Below, piece after piece: positions 16,633 through 26,179 of a DNA stretch of 64,000 nt. The stretch comes from Phycisphaera sp. (GTDB lineage Bacteria > Planctomycetota > Phycisphaerae > Phycisphaerales > Zrk34): assembly GCA_016125285.1 (NCBI GenBank), contig WGMA01000030.1:1-64000 (forward strand), given 5' to 3'. Positions within the stretch are counted from its first letter, which is position 1, and each line of letters opens with the position of its first letter. Below the pieces are notes generated by a model that did not search any database, was not told where the DNA came from, and was given only the letters and a program-made list of their open reading frames with translations. Position numbers and translations under genes: made by a program.

Positions 16633-16666
16633 CTCTCCCATCCGGGGAGAGGGTTGGGGCGAGGGA
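16633..16666. repeat. Palindromic repeat (TPALS type, copy 2)
   Basis: CTCTCCC / GGGGAGAG stem followed by GGTTGGGGCGAGGGA, same orientation as the copy at 1277. Together with the reversed copy at 16724-16762 it fills the spacer between the binding-protein and permease genes; the two can pair into a large stem in the mRNA. Confidence 0.75.
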
Positions 16667-16723
16667 CGCCCGTCGGATACGGCGTGTGATCCCCTATGAA
16701 ACACGCCGAATTCGGACCGGGCA

Positions 16724-16762
16724 GACCCTCACCCCTGCCCTCTCCCTCAGAGGGAGAGGGGG
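16724..16762. repeat. Palindromic repeat (TPALS type, copy 3, reversed)
   Basis: ACCCTCACCCCTGCC followed by the stem CTCTCCCTC / GAGGGAGAG. It begins 6 nt past the stop codon of the binding-protein gene. Its orientation is opposite to copy 2, 57 bp away, so the pair forms a long inverted repeat in the untranslated spacer. Confidence 0.75.
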
Positions 16763-16767
16763 TTAGA

Positions 16768-18243
16768 TCAGAGGTTGTTGATGGGGAAGCTCGCGAGGTA
16801 TTCGTCGGGCTTCATCGGGTCGAACTCCTTGCCCATGATCACGTGCTTCTTGTACGTGGCGGTGTTCTTCTTGTAGCCCAGCTCCTCGATGAACTTGTCG
16901 CAGTCGGCGGCGAGGTAGACCTGCTCGGCGACGGACTTGTAGTCGAAGTCGGTCTCGACGTGCTTCCACCGCTTCATCTGCGTGAGGATCCACACGGCCA
17001 TGGAGTGCCACGGGAACGGGTCGAAGTCGATGCGGTCGGGCACGTTCTTGATCGCGCCCAGGCCGTCGGCGTACTTGCCGGTCAGCACCTGCTCGAGCAC
17101 GATCTGCGGCTGGTTGAGGTAGTTCTTCGGCGCGATGGCCTTGGCGATCGCCTTGCGGTTGGCCGGGTCGTGCGAGTACTGCGTCGCGTCGACGATCGAC
17201 TTGAACAACGCCTTGAACGTGTTGGGGTACGTCTCGGTGAACTCCTTGGAGATCGCGAAGGCGCAGCACGGGTGGCCCTCCCAGATGTCCTTGGTCAGCT
17301 TGAAAAGGAAGCCGATGTTCTCGTACACGGCCCGCTGGTTGAACGGGTCGGGCGCGAGGTAGCCGTCGACGTTGTCCGCCTTGAGGTTCGCGACCATCTC
17401 CGGCGGGGGCACGACGCGGATCTGCACGTCCTTGTCCGGGTGCACGCCGCCCTCGGCGAGGTAGTAGCGCAGCAGGTAGTTGTGCATCGAGTACGTGAAC
17501 GGCACGCAGAAGCGGAAGCCCTTCATGTCCTGCGGGCCTTTGACGCCCTTGTGCTTGTTGTGCAGCGTGATCGCCTGGCCGTTGATGTTCTCGACGGCGG
17601 GCATGTAGAACGGCACGGCGGGCGACCCGGCGCCGAGCGTCAACGCCAGCGGCATGGGGCTGAGCATGTGCGCGGCGTCGACCTCCTTGTTGACCGCCCA
17701 GTCGCGCACCATCGCCCAGCCGGACGCGCGACGCACCGTCGCGTTCAACCCGTGCTTCTTATAGAAGCCCATCGGCTCGGCCATGATGATCGGCGTGGCG
17801 CACGTGATCGGGATGAAGCCGATCGACAGGTCCTTCTTCTCGATGCCCTTGACCGGGTCCTGCGCCATCGACTTGGCCATGTCCATCGGGAAGTACGCCG
17901 CGAGGATCGCCGCGGCGGAAGCGCCCGCGGCCTTGAGGAACAGCCGCCGGTCGGACTCACGCGGGAAGATCGCGCGGATCACCGCGTTTTCCACGGCGCG
18001 GTCGGTGATCTGCTCCTCCGTGTGGGGCGTTGCGTGATGGTGATGCGTGCCGTCACAGTCGGGGTGCCCGCACGGTTCACCGGCTTCGCTGGGCGTGTCG
18101 ATGCACTCGAGTTCGGCGAACTGCTTGTTTATCCGGGACACGTATTCGCGCTTGACCTCGGGGTCGACGCCGCCGACGTGGCGGTGGCCCCCGTGGATCG
18201 AAACGTCGGGATCGTAGGGATTGTTCAGGGCGTGGCGGTCCAT
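16768..18243 (-). CDS. cynA: Cyanate/nitrate-type ABC transporter substrate-binding protein
   Basis: 491 residues, NrtA/CmpA/CynA family. The Tat signal is internal: Arg99-Arg100 in RRLFLKAAGASAAAILAAYF. Before it lies a ~95-residue hydrophilic extension with a Cys/His cluster (CGHPDCDGTHHHH, 58-70) that could bind a metal. The mature domain carries family features (LSIGFIPITCATPIIMAEPM, AHMLSPMPLALTLG, YLAPDPFNQRAV). As I recall, related binding proteins from other bacteria carry similar extensions, so it may be a subfamily trait. First gene of the operon; the ~410 nt upstream probably hold the promoter. Folded export fits the Tat signal. Substrate assigned through the cyanase neighbour. Confidence 0.87.
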   Translation of the reverse strand: MDRHALNNPYDPDVSIHGGHRHVGGVDPEVKREYVSRINKQFAELECIDTPSEAGEPCGHPDCDGTHHHHATPHTEEQITDRAVENAVIRAIFPRESDRRLFLKAAGASAAAILAAYFPMDMAKSMAQDPVKGIEKKDLSIGFIPITCATPIIMAEPMGFYKKHGLNATVRRASGWAMVRDWAVNKEVDAAHMLSPMPLALTLGAGSPAVPFYMPAVENINGQAITLHNKHKGVKGPQDMKGFRFCVPFTYSMHNYLLRYYLAEGGVHPDKDVQIRVVPPPEMVANLKADNVDGYLAPDPFNQRAVYENIGFLFKLTKDIWEGHPCCAFAISKEFTETYPNTFKALFKSIVDATQYSHDPANRKAIAKAIAPKNYLNQPQIVLEQVLTGKYADGLGAIKNVPDRIDFDPFPWHSMAVWILTQMKRWKHVETDFDYKSVAEQVYLAADCDKFIEELGYKKNTATYKKHVIMGKEFDPMKPDEYLASFPINNL

Positions 18244-18655
18244 GATGCACTCCTGCGGTTAAGGAACGAGCGCCCGCTCGGGCGGCGACCCGAGCCGTGG
18301 GACGCGTTCACTGATTGAAGAGGGTGAATCGCAATCGACGTGCCAGTTCGACGTGACGCGATCGCTCGCACGCTTTTATGCCTGATTTTGTCGCCGCCTC
18401 GGTCCGCGCGCATCGCGCGGCGCTTGGAGTATTAAGTCGGCCTTATGGTCGAAATGGCGAAGTCGCGCGCTTTAAGCGCACTTGTGAAAGAGGCGGATAA
18501 TTCTTGCATCGCAACTGCGCAACGCACGGCGCTGCCCGCGCACGGACAACACGCGACGGTCGATCGGCGCGGGCGGCTGGCTGCTTAAAAGGATGCAGCG
18601 GCGGAAAAGTGATGCGAGATTGATCAGCGGTCGACGCGGTGCGGCGTGGCGCGCG
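18244..18655. other. Gene-free stretch upstream of the cyanate operon
   Basis: No supported coding region. It should contain the promoter of the - strand cyanate operon and the 3' end of the pseudopilin transcript. I looked for a sigma-54 type (GG-GC) promoter or NtcA-like site and did not find a clear one. A small inverted repeat GAGCG CCC CGCTC-like (about 18268-18280) is the only structure seen. Confidence 0.4.
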
Positions 18656-19417
18656 TCACTCGAGCTCGAGCATCTTGAACGCGCGTTCGTCGTCGTAGGG
18701 GTCGCCGACGCCGTCGGTGTTCCAGTTGCCGTCGTTCTTGATTTCTTCCTCGATGCGGAGGTCGGGGTCGGCGAACCAGCCGCCGTGCCCGTCGATGAAG
18801 GTGCGGTTGTAGCCGTCGACGTGGTGATAGGCGACGCCGACACGTGCGTCGAGGACGTCGACCCACAGGACGGTGGAGCCGGGCATGGTCGTGTCGAGCT
18901 GCTGCTTCTTGACGCGCCAGTAGGACGGCGAGCGGTAGTGATAGGAGATGATGACGCGTGAGTTGGCGTAGGCGGGATCGGCCCACCAGCTGCAGCCGAC
19001 GCCCCAGGGGTGGATGGCGTCCATGCAGTGCGTCGGGCCGATGGGGCCGTAGGAGTCGTCGAAGCTGGGGCAGTGGAACAGGTTGGGCAGCTGCTTGACG
19101 GGCAGGGTGCCGTTCTGGATGAGCAGGCCGATGCCCTGGGGCTTCTTCTTGGAGGTGAAGCTGGTGCGCAGGTCCCAGGAATACTGGGCGTTGGCGCCGT
19201 CGTCGTCCTGCGAGGGGGGCAGCTTGCCGCGCTGCTCGTTGGCGTACATGTACGCGGACTGGACGACGCTGCGCTGGTTCGCGAGGCAGACCGTCCGGCG
19301 GCCGATTTCCTTAACCTTTGACAGGGAAGGAAGTAAGATCGCGATCAGCAGGGCGATAATCGCCACCACGACCAGCAGTTCGATCAACGTAAATCCGCGA
19401 CGTGTGCCCGACTTCAT
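18656..19417 (-). CDS. Type IV pseudopilin (DUF1559-like), stand-alone
   Basis: 253 residues. Gly8 precedes [20 protein letters not shown] with Glu13 at +5. The C-terminal part has [16 protein letters not shown], the Asp-Gly motif of planctomycete pseudopilins. ATG preceded by GAGGGAG. Unlike the three pseudopilins at 1-9 kb, it has no sigma/FecR partner; its neighbour is a divergently transcribed DUF1592 cytochrome gene. Probably a pseudopilus subunit of a general or dedicated secretion machine. Confidence 0.88.
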   Translation of the reverse strand: MKSGTRRGFTLIELLVVVAIIALLIAILLPSLSKVKEIGRRTVCLANQRSVVQSAYMYANEQRGKLPPSQDDDGANAQYSWDLRTSFTSKKKPQGIGLLIQNGTLPVKQLPNLFHCPSFDDSYGPIGPTHCMDAIHPWGVGCSWWADPAYANSRVIISYHYRSPSYWRVKKQQLDTTMPGSTVLWVDVLDARVGVAYHHVDGYNRTFIDGHGGWFADPDLRIEEEIKNDGNWNTDGVGDPYDDERAFKMLELE

Positions 19418-19677
19418 GTGCCGACTCCCTCGAATGCGTGTACCCAGTGGCTGAAATGCGCGTCCATCCTATCGCCCGGAACGGATTTCGGCGAGAAATT
19501 TCGCCGCACCGGTAAGGAATTGTGTACCGTGGTGGCAATCGGCCTTTCGGGTGAGAACTTTTTCTGACGGGGCGGAACCCGAAATCGCCATAAATTTGCC
19601 TGTGACCGCTTGTTGGGAGGTCTAGCGTGTATATGCCGCCGCGTGCGTAACGTCCCACCGACATGAGTTGAGGCACG

Positions 19678-22600
19678 ATGAGTATTAATCGAACGACCTT
19701 CACGGCCAGGCGTCACGCTGTCGTCCTGTTCACCTGCATCGTCGCGTCGGCGTGCGTGGATGTGGCCAACGCGGGCTCCGCGGAGACCTTCGCCGTGTCG
19801 GACGGCGCGGCGAGCCTCATGGGCCGGTACTGCGTGCGGTGTCACGGCGAGCAGAAGCAGAAGGGCAAGATGCGTCTCGACACGCTCGCGTCCATGGACG
19901 CCGAGGCGCGGATCGACCTGCTCAACCGGATGCAGGAGGCGATCCACTTCGAGGACATGCCGCCGGAGGACGAGAAGCAGCCGACCGCGGCGGAGCGCGC
20001 TCAGCTCGAGCAGTGGGTCGACGGCGTGCTCACGCGGGCGGGGGGTTCGAAGCTCGACGACAAGCTGCGTCGGCCGGACTACGGCAACTTCGTCGATCAC
20101 GACAAGCTGTTCTCGGGTCAGTACGCGGACCTCAAGCCGTTCACCTACGACCGGCGTTGGCTGATCAGCGAGTACATCTTCAACGAGAAGTTCAATCGGA
20201 TCCTCAATGAGAAGCCGTCCCTGACCATCGACGGCAAGCGACAGTTTGTCAGCGGCCTGCACACCAAGCGCGTCATGCTGACCAACCCGTTCCTGCTGCC
20301 GACCGACTCCGGCGTGCGCTACTACGCCAACGAGACGCTCAACGGCGGGCACCTGCTGACGATGATCACGAACGCCAAGAACGCCGCGGAGTGCATGGCG
20401 GCGGACCTGGCGCACCGCGACAAGCGGTACCTCCCGGCGGTCACCGCCATCATGGAGCTCGAAGACAAGCAGCGCGACACGCTCGCCAAGCGGCGGAACT
20501 TCCTCGAACACCACATCCAGCGCGTGCTCGAGGACGTCTTCAAGGACCAGAACGCGGCGCTGCTGCCCGAGTTCGTGCGCGTGGACGTGCCCGAGCCGAT
20601 CCCGACGGATGGCACGGTCAAGAAGGCGCCGTTCCACGCGGCGAATCCCGGCAACGAGGAGACGGAGATCATCTTCCGCTCGATGCGCCGTTACGACGCG
20701 CCGGGACAGAGCAACGCGGACCTGATCGCGAAGTGCGAGCGTGAGTGGTTCTACTTCGGTCACGACGCGCGGAAGATCCAGGCCCGCATCACCTTCCTGA
20801 ACAACTACATGGAAGAGTGGCGCGCCAACATCAAGCAATACAACCTGGAGAACCGGTACAAGGTCGTCGAGTACCGCCCGCTCGACGACGCGGAGATGCA
20901 GGCCGTGACCGCGGCGCTGCGTGAGAACCGCAAGAAGGGCGATCGGTACAACGCGATCATCGACAAGTGCATGGCCCGGTGGGAAGAGGCGTTCGAGCGG
21001 GAGCGGGTCGCGGCGGGGCCTCCCGGCAGCGACCAGGTCGCCGCGCTGGTCGGGCAGCTGTTCGACCAGATCCTCGAACGCGCGCCCAGCACGGAAGAGG
21101 CCGAGAAGTACGCGGCCCTGGCGCGGACCTATTTCGACAGCCTCGACAGGATTCACGCGATCGAGAAGCTGATTCAGACGCTCGTGCTCAAGTCGGAGTT
21201 TGTCTATCGCTACGAGTTCGGGCAGGGCAAGACGGACGCGTACGGCCGGCGGATGATGTCGCCGCGCGACGCGAGCTACGCGATCGCCTACGCGCTGACC
21301 GACGACAGCCCGGACGCGGAGCTGGCGAAGGCCGCCGCGGAAGGCCGACTCAGCACGCGTGAGGACTACGAGCGCGAGGTGCGGCGGATGCTCGCCCGGC
21401 GGGACCTGTACTACGTCATCGACGAGTCGGTCCACAACCCGAACGACATCGCGAACTTCACCAACATGCCGATCCGCGAGCTGCGGTTCTTCCGTGAGTT
21501 CTTCGGCTACCCGAACCTGCTTTCCATCTTCAAGGACAACAAACGCTTCGGCGCCGACTACGACAACGCCCGGCGGCGGCTCGTCACCGAGACCGATCGC
21601 CTCGTCGAGTACATCCTCGAGAAGGACAAGGACGTGTTCGGCCAGCTGCTGACCACCGACAAGTTCTACGTCTTCCACTCCGGCGACAACGAAGCGATGC
21701 AGGCGTCGTCGGACCGCATCCGCAAGATCTACGACTACTTCAAGGACAAGGACTGGCAGCACTTCGAGCTGGAGGACCTGGCCAAGCACAAGGACTTCAT
21801 CGGCGAGATGAAGATGCGCGGCATCGACGTGGCGCGGCTGAAGAAGGACCGGCGGTACAACCCGCTCAACGCGTTCAAGACCCAGATGGAGAGCTTCACG
21901 CTGAGGCTCGACAAGGGCCAGACCGCCGCGGCGCCGTACAACTCGTTCCCCGCGCACGGCATGGCCAACGCCGCCTCGCGACTCGGCGGGCGTCTGCAGA
22001 GCCCCGAGGTCGCCAAGTTCTTCAACGTCGACATGGCGCATTGGGATTACCCGACCGTTCAGCCCGCCCCGATGGAGCACCGCAAGGGCATGCTCACGGA
22101 CCCGGCGTGGCTGATCGCCTTCGCGCACAACACCGAGACCGACCCGATCCGCCGCGGCAAGTGGATCCGCGAGAAGCTCCTGGCCGGGACGATCCCCGAC
22201 GTGCCGATCACCGTCGACGCGGTCGTCCCGGAAGACCCGCACAAGACGCTGCGTCAGCGGCTCGACGCGAAGGTCAGCGACGAGTACTGCTGGAAGTGTC
22301 ACAAGAAGATGAACCCGCTGGGCCTGACGTTCGAGATGTACGACGACTTCGGGCGGTTCCGCACCGACGAGCGCCTGGAGTACCCCGAGAACCTGGTCAA
22401 GAAGCACCCCGACAAGGGCCCGCCGCACGAAGACCTGCGCGACGAGTACAAGACGCTGCCGGTCAACGCGAAGGGCTACCTCGATGGCACGGGCGACCCG
22501 AAGCTCGACGGCGAGGTGACCGACGCGCTCGACCTGATCGACCGCCTCTCGAAGTCCGACCGCGTGCGTCAGTCCATCATCCGCTACGCGTTCCGCTACT

Positions 22601-22764
22601 TCATGGGGCGGAACGAGACGCTGTCCGATTCCAAGACGCTGATCGACGCCGACCAGGCGTACCTCAAGAGCGGCGGCAGCTTCGACGAGGTGATCGTCTC
22701 GCTGCTGACGTCTGATTCGTTCATTTACCGCAAGTCCATCAAGGAATACGCCCATGCCGAGTAG
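19678..22764 (+). CDS. Exported DUF1592/DUF1588/DUF1585 cytochrome-like protein
   Basis: 1028 residues. Exported N-terminus, then a c-type haem motif C52-V-R-C55-H56, followed by the planctomycete-type DUF1587/1592/1588/1585 architecture; a second motif C871-W-K-C874-H875 lies in the DUF1588 region (SDEYCWKCHKKMNPLGLTFE). The C-terminal DUF1585 part contains FRYFMGRNETLSD. No reaction is established for the family; the haem sites suggest periplasmic electron transfer tied to an unknown oxidation. It overlaps the next gene by 11 nt, the normal pairing of this family with DUF1552. ATG at 19678 follows GAGG at 5 nt. Confidence 0.9.
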   Translation: MSINRTTFTARRHAVVLFTCIVASACVDVANAGSAETFAVSDGAASLMGRYCVRCHGEQKQKGKMRLDTLASMDAEARIDLLNRMQEAIHFEDMPPEDEKQPTAAERAQLEQWVDGVLTRAGGSKLDDKLRRPDYGNFVDHDKLFSGQYADLKPFTYDRRWLISEYIFNEKFNRILNEKPSLTIDGKRQFVSGLHTKRVMLTNPFLLPTDSGVRYYANETLNGGHLLTMITNAKNAAECMAADLAHRDKRYLPAVTAIMELEDKQRDTLAKRRNFLEHHIQRVLEDVFKDQNAALLPEFVRVDVPEPIPTDGTVKKAPFHAANPGNEETEIIFRSMRRYDAPGQSNADLIAKCEREWFYFGHDARKIQARITFLNNYMEEWRANIKQYNLENRYKVVEYRPLDDAEMQAVTAALRENRKKGDRYNAIIDKCMARWEEAFERERVAAGPPGSDQVAALVGQLFDQILERAPSTEEAEKYAALARTYFDSLDRIHAIEKLIQTLVLKSEFVYRYEFGQGKTDAYGRRMMSPRDASYAIAYALTDDSPDAELAKAAAEGRLSTREDYEREVRRMLARRDLYYVIDESVHNPNDIANFTNMPIRELRFFREFFGYPNLLSIFKDNKRFGADYDNARRRLVTETDRLVEYILEKDKDVFGQLLTTDKFYVFHSGDNEAMQASSDRIRKIYDYFKDKDWQHFELEDLAKHKDFIGEMKMRGIDVARLKKDRRYNPLNAFKTQMESFTLRLDKGQTAAAPYNSFPAHGMANAASRLGGRLQSPEVAKFFNVDMAHWDYPTVQPAPMEHRKGMLTDPAWLIAFAHNTETDPIRRGKWIREKLLAGTIPDVPITVDAVVPEDPHKTLRQRLDAKVSDEYCWKCHKKMNPLGLTFEMYDDFGRFRTDERLEYPENLVKKHPDKGPPHEDLRDEYKTLPVNAKGYLDGTGDPKLDGEVTDALDLIDRLSKSDRVRQSIIRYAFRYFMGRNETLSDSKTLIDADQAYLKSGGSFDEVIVSLLTSDSFIYRKSIKEYAHAE

Positions 22765-24148
22765 ACGCACATTCCTCAAAACGTCCGCCCTGGGAGCCGG
22801 TGCCCTGGCGCTCACGCCCTCGTTCGATTCGCTGCTGGGGGCTCAGAGCGGCGGAGACGCGCCGCGGCGTTTCGTGTTCATCCGCAAGTCGAACGGCGTG
22901 CGCCCCAACGAGGTCGCGCTGCCGACGTTCTCGGATAAGGACAAGGAACTGGACAAGAACAAGCAGCCGCTGGAGGTCGACCTGGAGAATCACGACCTGC
23001 CCGCCTGGCTTCAGCCGCTGCACGCGCACAAGCAGCACATGACGATCCTGCAGGGCCTGTCTTGCATGATGAGCGAGAACGGCCACTGGTCGTACTCGTC
23101 GGTGCTGGGCGCGTTCAAGTCCGGGCGTAACTCGCTGAGCGGCATCAAGCGCGCCACGATCGACTTCGAACTCGCGAAGCTGTTCCCCTCGCCGTTCGGG
23201 CACGTCGAACTGTCGCTGACCGGCAACTACAGCAGCTTCCGCACGGGCATCGTCTCGGGCTACTCCGCGCCCGCGGCGCACCAGCGGAACTACTGCTACG
23301 CGGACCCGCAGACGGCGTACAACGAGCTGTTCAAGTCCGTGACCAACCCCGACGCGGTCGACTCCGACAACGCCATGCTCGCGTTCCTGCAGAACGAGGA
23401 GACGTTCAAGGCCGACGTGCTGGAGGGCTACGAGAAGCTCAAGCTCTCCAACCACATCGAGTCCATCGAGTCGATCCGCGCCCGCAACAAGAAGCTCACG
23501 AAGATGGCCGATGCCATCGCCAAGCACCTGCCGACGATCGACCAGGTCCACGCCGACGGCGGCCCGAACGCCAGCACGCCCGAGAAGCAGAAGGCGATGA
23601 CCGACATCCTCGTCGCGGCGCTGATCACCGGCCTGACGAACGTCGTGACCTACACGATCGACGAGTTGTCCACGCCCATCCGCGGCCTGCCGGGCAACGA
23701 GAGCGATCACATCTCGATCCACGAGCTCGGGCACAACGGCGGCTACAGCGGCGTGTCGGCCGACACGATCCGCGAGCACATCCGCGTCGGGCATATCCAG
23801 CAGGTCGCCACGATCGTCGAGCGGCTCAAGCAGCAGCCCGAGGGCGACGGCACGATGTTCGACAACACGATGGTCATGTACTTCCCCGAGAACGGCGAGA
23901 CGCACCACAGCCGCGGCACCGAGGCGCCGTTCGTCATCCTCGCGGGCAAGAACTGCAAGCTCGACCTCGGCGGCCGATACATCCGCCTGCCCAACCACGG
24001 CACCGAGGGCCACAAGACGATCGGCAACTGGTACACGACGCTGCTGAACGCGCACGGCAATCCGATCGAGCACTACGGCGATCTCGACCTGGAGATGTCG
24101 CGCTTGAAGCTCGACCAGGAAGGCGCGATCAAGCGCTTCCTCGCGTAG
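22754..24148 (+). CDS. Tat-exported DUF1552 protein
   Basis: 464 residues. Twin-arginine signal at the very N-terminus (SRRTFLKTSALGAGALAL). The body shows DUF1552 features: GLSCMMSENGHWSYSS, VVTYTIDELSTPIRG, HELGHNGG and YFPENGETHHSRGTEAPFVI. The family is related to DUF1501 and alkaline-phosphatase-like folds, but its substrate is unknown. It overlaps the 3' end of the DUF1592 gene, so the two are translated together and probably act together in the periplasm. Followed by ~165 nt without a gene. Confidence 0.9.
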   Translation: MPSRRTFLKTSALGAGALALTPSFDSLLGAQSGGDAPRRFVFIRKSNGVRPNEVALPTFSDKDKELDKNKQPLEVDLENHDLPAWLQPLHAHKQHMTILQGLSCMMSENGHWSYSSVLGAFKSGRNSLSGIKRATIDFELAKLFPSPFGHVELSLTGNYSSFRTGIVSGYSAPAAHQRNYCYADPQTAYNELFKSVTNPDAVDSDNAMLAFLQNEETFKADVLEGYEKLKLSNHIESIESIRARNKKLTKMADAIAKHLPTIDQVHADGGPNASTPEKQKAMTDILVAALITGLTNVVTYTIDELSTPIRGLPGNESDHISIHELGHNGGYSGVSADTIREHIRVGHIQQVATIVERLKQQPEGDGTMFDNTMVMYFPENGETHHSRGTEAPFVILAGKNCKLDLGGRYIRLPNHGTEGHKTIGNWYTTLLNAHGNPIEHYGDLDLEMSRLKLDQEGAIKRFLA

Positions 24149-24313
24149 GTTTGCGCGTGGACGGATTTCGTTGAATCGCAGACCCGTCGGCGGCGGGCGG
24201 CACGAGCCGCGCGGTGCGCGGTCGGGCGTGCGGATACAGAATCGACACCCAGCGTGCTACGATGGTTTGGCGAGGCGGCGCACGTTGATCAACCGGAATT
24301 GGAGACGACGACG

Positions 24314-25675
24314 ATGATGCAGCGCATTCTGCGGCGGCGGTTTCTTCAGGCGGCGGCGACGGCGGCGGTCGCGCCCTACTTCATCCCCGGCTCGGCGCTC
24401 GGCAAGGACGGCCGACCCGCGCCGTCGGAGCGGATGACGCTCGGCTGCATCGGCACGGGCAACAACGGCATCAACTGGCTGCGGAACTTCCTCAACGACA
24501 AACGCGTGCAGATCGTCGCGGTGTGCGACGTCAACAAGCGGTCCAACGGCTACTGGGCCGACCGCGAGGGCGGACGTGAGGCGGCGCGCGACATCGTGCA
24601 GGAACGCTACGCCAAGGACTCCGGCAAGCAGCCGAGCGACATCGGCTGCGCCACCTACGGCGACTTCCGCGAGATCCTCCAGCACGCGGACCTCGACGCG
24701 GTGCAGATCGCCACGCCCGACCACTGGCACGCGCTGATGGTGATCGCCGCGGCGAAGGCCGGCAAGCACATCTACGGCCAGAAGCCGCTGTCGCTGACGA
24801 TCAAGGAGGGCCGGGCGATGTCCGACGCCGTGGCCAAGGCCGGGATCACGTTCCAGACCGGCAGCCAGCAGCGCTCGATGATCCACTTCCGCACCGGCAT
24901 CAACCTCATCCGCAACGGCTTCATCGGCAAGGTGCACACGGTCCGCGTCGGCCTGCCCAGCGGGCACCCCGACTACTCCAAGCACGGCTCCGAGAAGGAC
25001 CCCACGCCCGTGCCCGAGGGCCTCGACTACGACCTGTGGCTCGGGCCGGCCCCCGAGGCGTACTACTGCCCGGCGCGGCTGCACGTGAACTGGCGGTGGA
25101 ACCTCGACTACTCCGGCGGACAGATGACCGACTGGGGCGCCCACCACATCGACATCGCGCAGTGGGCGATGGGGCACGAGAAGACCGGCCCGGTCGAGAT
25201 CAAGCAGGTCCGCGGCGAACTGCCCCCGCGTAAGGACCTCTACAACACCCCCGATACGTTCCACTGGGAGTGCACCTACGAGGACGGCCTGAAGCTGATC
25301 ATCGGCTCCGACCAGCGCAACGGTGTCACCTTCGAGGGCGAAGACGGCAAGTCGATCTACACGAACCGTGGCCAGCTTCAGTCGACGCCCGACGACATCA
25401 AGAAGAACAAGATCACCGACGACATGAAGCACATCTACGAGTCGAACGATCACGTCGGCAACTTCGTCGACTGCGTGTTCAGCGGCAAGGAGCCGATCGC
25501 GCCGATCGAGGACGCCCACCGCTCGATCACGATCGCGCACCTCGCGAACATCGCGCTGCAACTCGAGCGTGAGTCGCTGAAGTGGGACCCGAAAGCCGAA
25601 CGCGTGGTGGACGACGAGAAGGCGAACGCGATGCTCATCCGCGAGTATCGCGGGAGCTGGAAGCTCGACGTTTAG
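24314..25675 (+). CDS. Exported Gfo/Idh/MocA family oxidoreductase
   Basis: 453 residues. Tat signal (RRRFLQAAATAAVAPYFI), then a Rossmann dinucleotide-binding motif (CIGTGNNGINW, ~45-55). The usual Glu-Lys-Pro motif is Gln-Lys-Pro here (YGQKPLS, ~154-160). Then comes the C-terminal substrate domain (WRWNLDYSGGQMTDWGAHHI, DIAQW). Such proteins oxidise or reduce sugars and inositols with NAD(P); planctomycetes carry many exported versions whose cofactor must be bound before export. Double ATG with GGAG upstream. Followed by an ATTGCAAATTG repeat. Substrate unknown. Confidence 0.9.
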   Translation: MMQRILRRRFLQAAATAAVAPYFIPGSALGKDGRPAPSERMTLGCIGTGNNGINWLRNFLNDKRVQIVAVCDVNKRSNGYWADREGGREAARDIVQERYAKDSGKQPSDIGCATYGDFREILQHADLDAVQIATPDHWHALMVIAAAKAGKHIYGQKPLSLTIKEGRAMSDAVAKAGITFQTGSQQRSMIHFRTGINLIRNGFIGKVHTVRVGLPSGHPDYSKHGSEKDPTPVPEGLDYDLWLGPAPEAYYCPARLHVNWRWNLDYSGGQMTDWGAHHIDIAQWAMGHEKTGPVEIKQVRGELPPRKDLYNTPDTFHWECTYEDGLKLIIGSDQRNGVTFEGEDGKSIYTNRGQLQSTPDDIKKNKITDDMKHIYESNDHVGNFVDCVFSGKEPIAPIEDAHRSITIAHLANIALQLERESLKWDPKAERVVDDEKANAMLIREYRGSWKLDV

Positions 25676-25696
25676 GAGAGAGCGTGGGGTTGATTG

Positions 25697-25735
25697 GGAA
25701 TTGCAAATTGCAAAATGGTCATTGCAAATTGTAAA
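25697..25735. repeat. ATTGCAAATTG simple repeat after a stop codon
   Basis: Three ATTGCAAATTG-like units in 39 bp beginning about 20 bp after the stop of the oxidoreductase gene. AT-rich in a GC-rich setting. One of several simple repeats placed at gene ends in this window. Confidence 0.7.
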
Positions 25736-25743
25736 GTGACTGC

Positions 25744-26151
25744 GTGGCTAGTAACGATTCTCAGGTTCGCATTGCGCAGTTCAAGGATCGCGCGAGGCAT
25801 GCGCTCGACGACGTCGAGTCTGATTCGCAGAATCGTTGGGAATACATCCGAGTCCACGAATACGACCAATACAAATGCGACGCCTATTGGAAGACGGGCG
25901 ACGATGTATTTTTCCTTGAGGTGATGTCCGCCGAAATGGACACGTTGGGCAGGCGTGGTTTGTACGCACGTTGGAACAACTGGGAGCCACCTCACGTGGT
26001 TCTCGTAGCCTTCGTGAAGGCACCTGCAGTCACACGTGCGATACTCGAATCAGTCATGGCACAATTCGACAGGCTCGAACTCGCTAGGCTCCAGGAATCT
26101 CTGGCTGATAAGCTGACCTTGGTGGATACGTGGGACGGAAGCGACCTCTGA
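25744..26151 (+). CDS. Hypothetical protein, low GC
   Basis: 135 residues from a GTG start; no family recognised. The protein is soluble, with many charged and aromatic residues (VHEYDQYKCDAYWKTGDDVF, NNWEPPHVVLVAFVKAPA) and no signal peptide or membrane helix. Codon use is visibly less GC-rich than its neighbours (codons such as GAT, TAT, AAA, TTT, GTA are frequent), suggesting recent acquisition. It lies between a repeat and a hydrolase gene with no ribosome site that I trust. Coding is plausible from amino-acid composition but not proven. Confidence 0.55.
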   Translation: MASNDSQVRIAQFKDRARHALDDVESDSQNRWEYIRVHEYDQYKCDAYWKTGDDVFFLEVMSAEMDTLGRRGLYARWNNWEPPHVVLVAFVKAPAVTRAILESVMAQFDRLELARLQESLADKLTLVDTWDGSDL

Positions 26152-26179
26152 CGCTCGAGCTCTTTATGAGGTGAAGCCC

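Noticed and set aside
19414-22815. 1133-codon - strand ORF opposite the DUF1592 gene
   Set aside because: Antisense shadow; the + strand frame has haem motifs, signal peptide and DUF1592 features.
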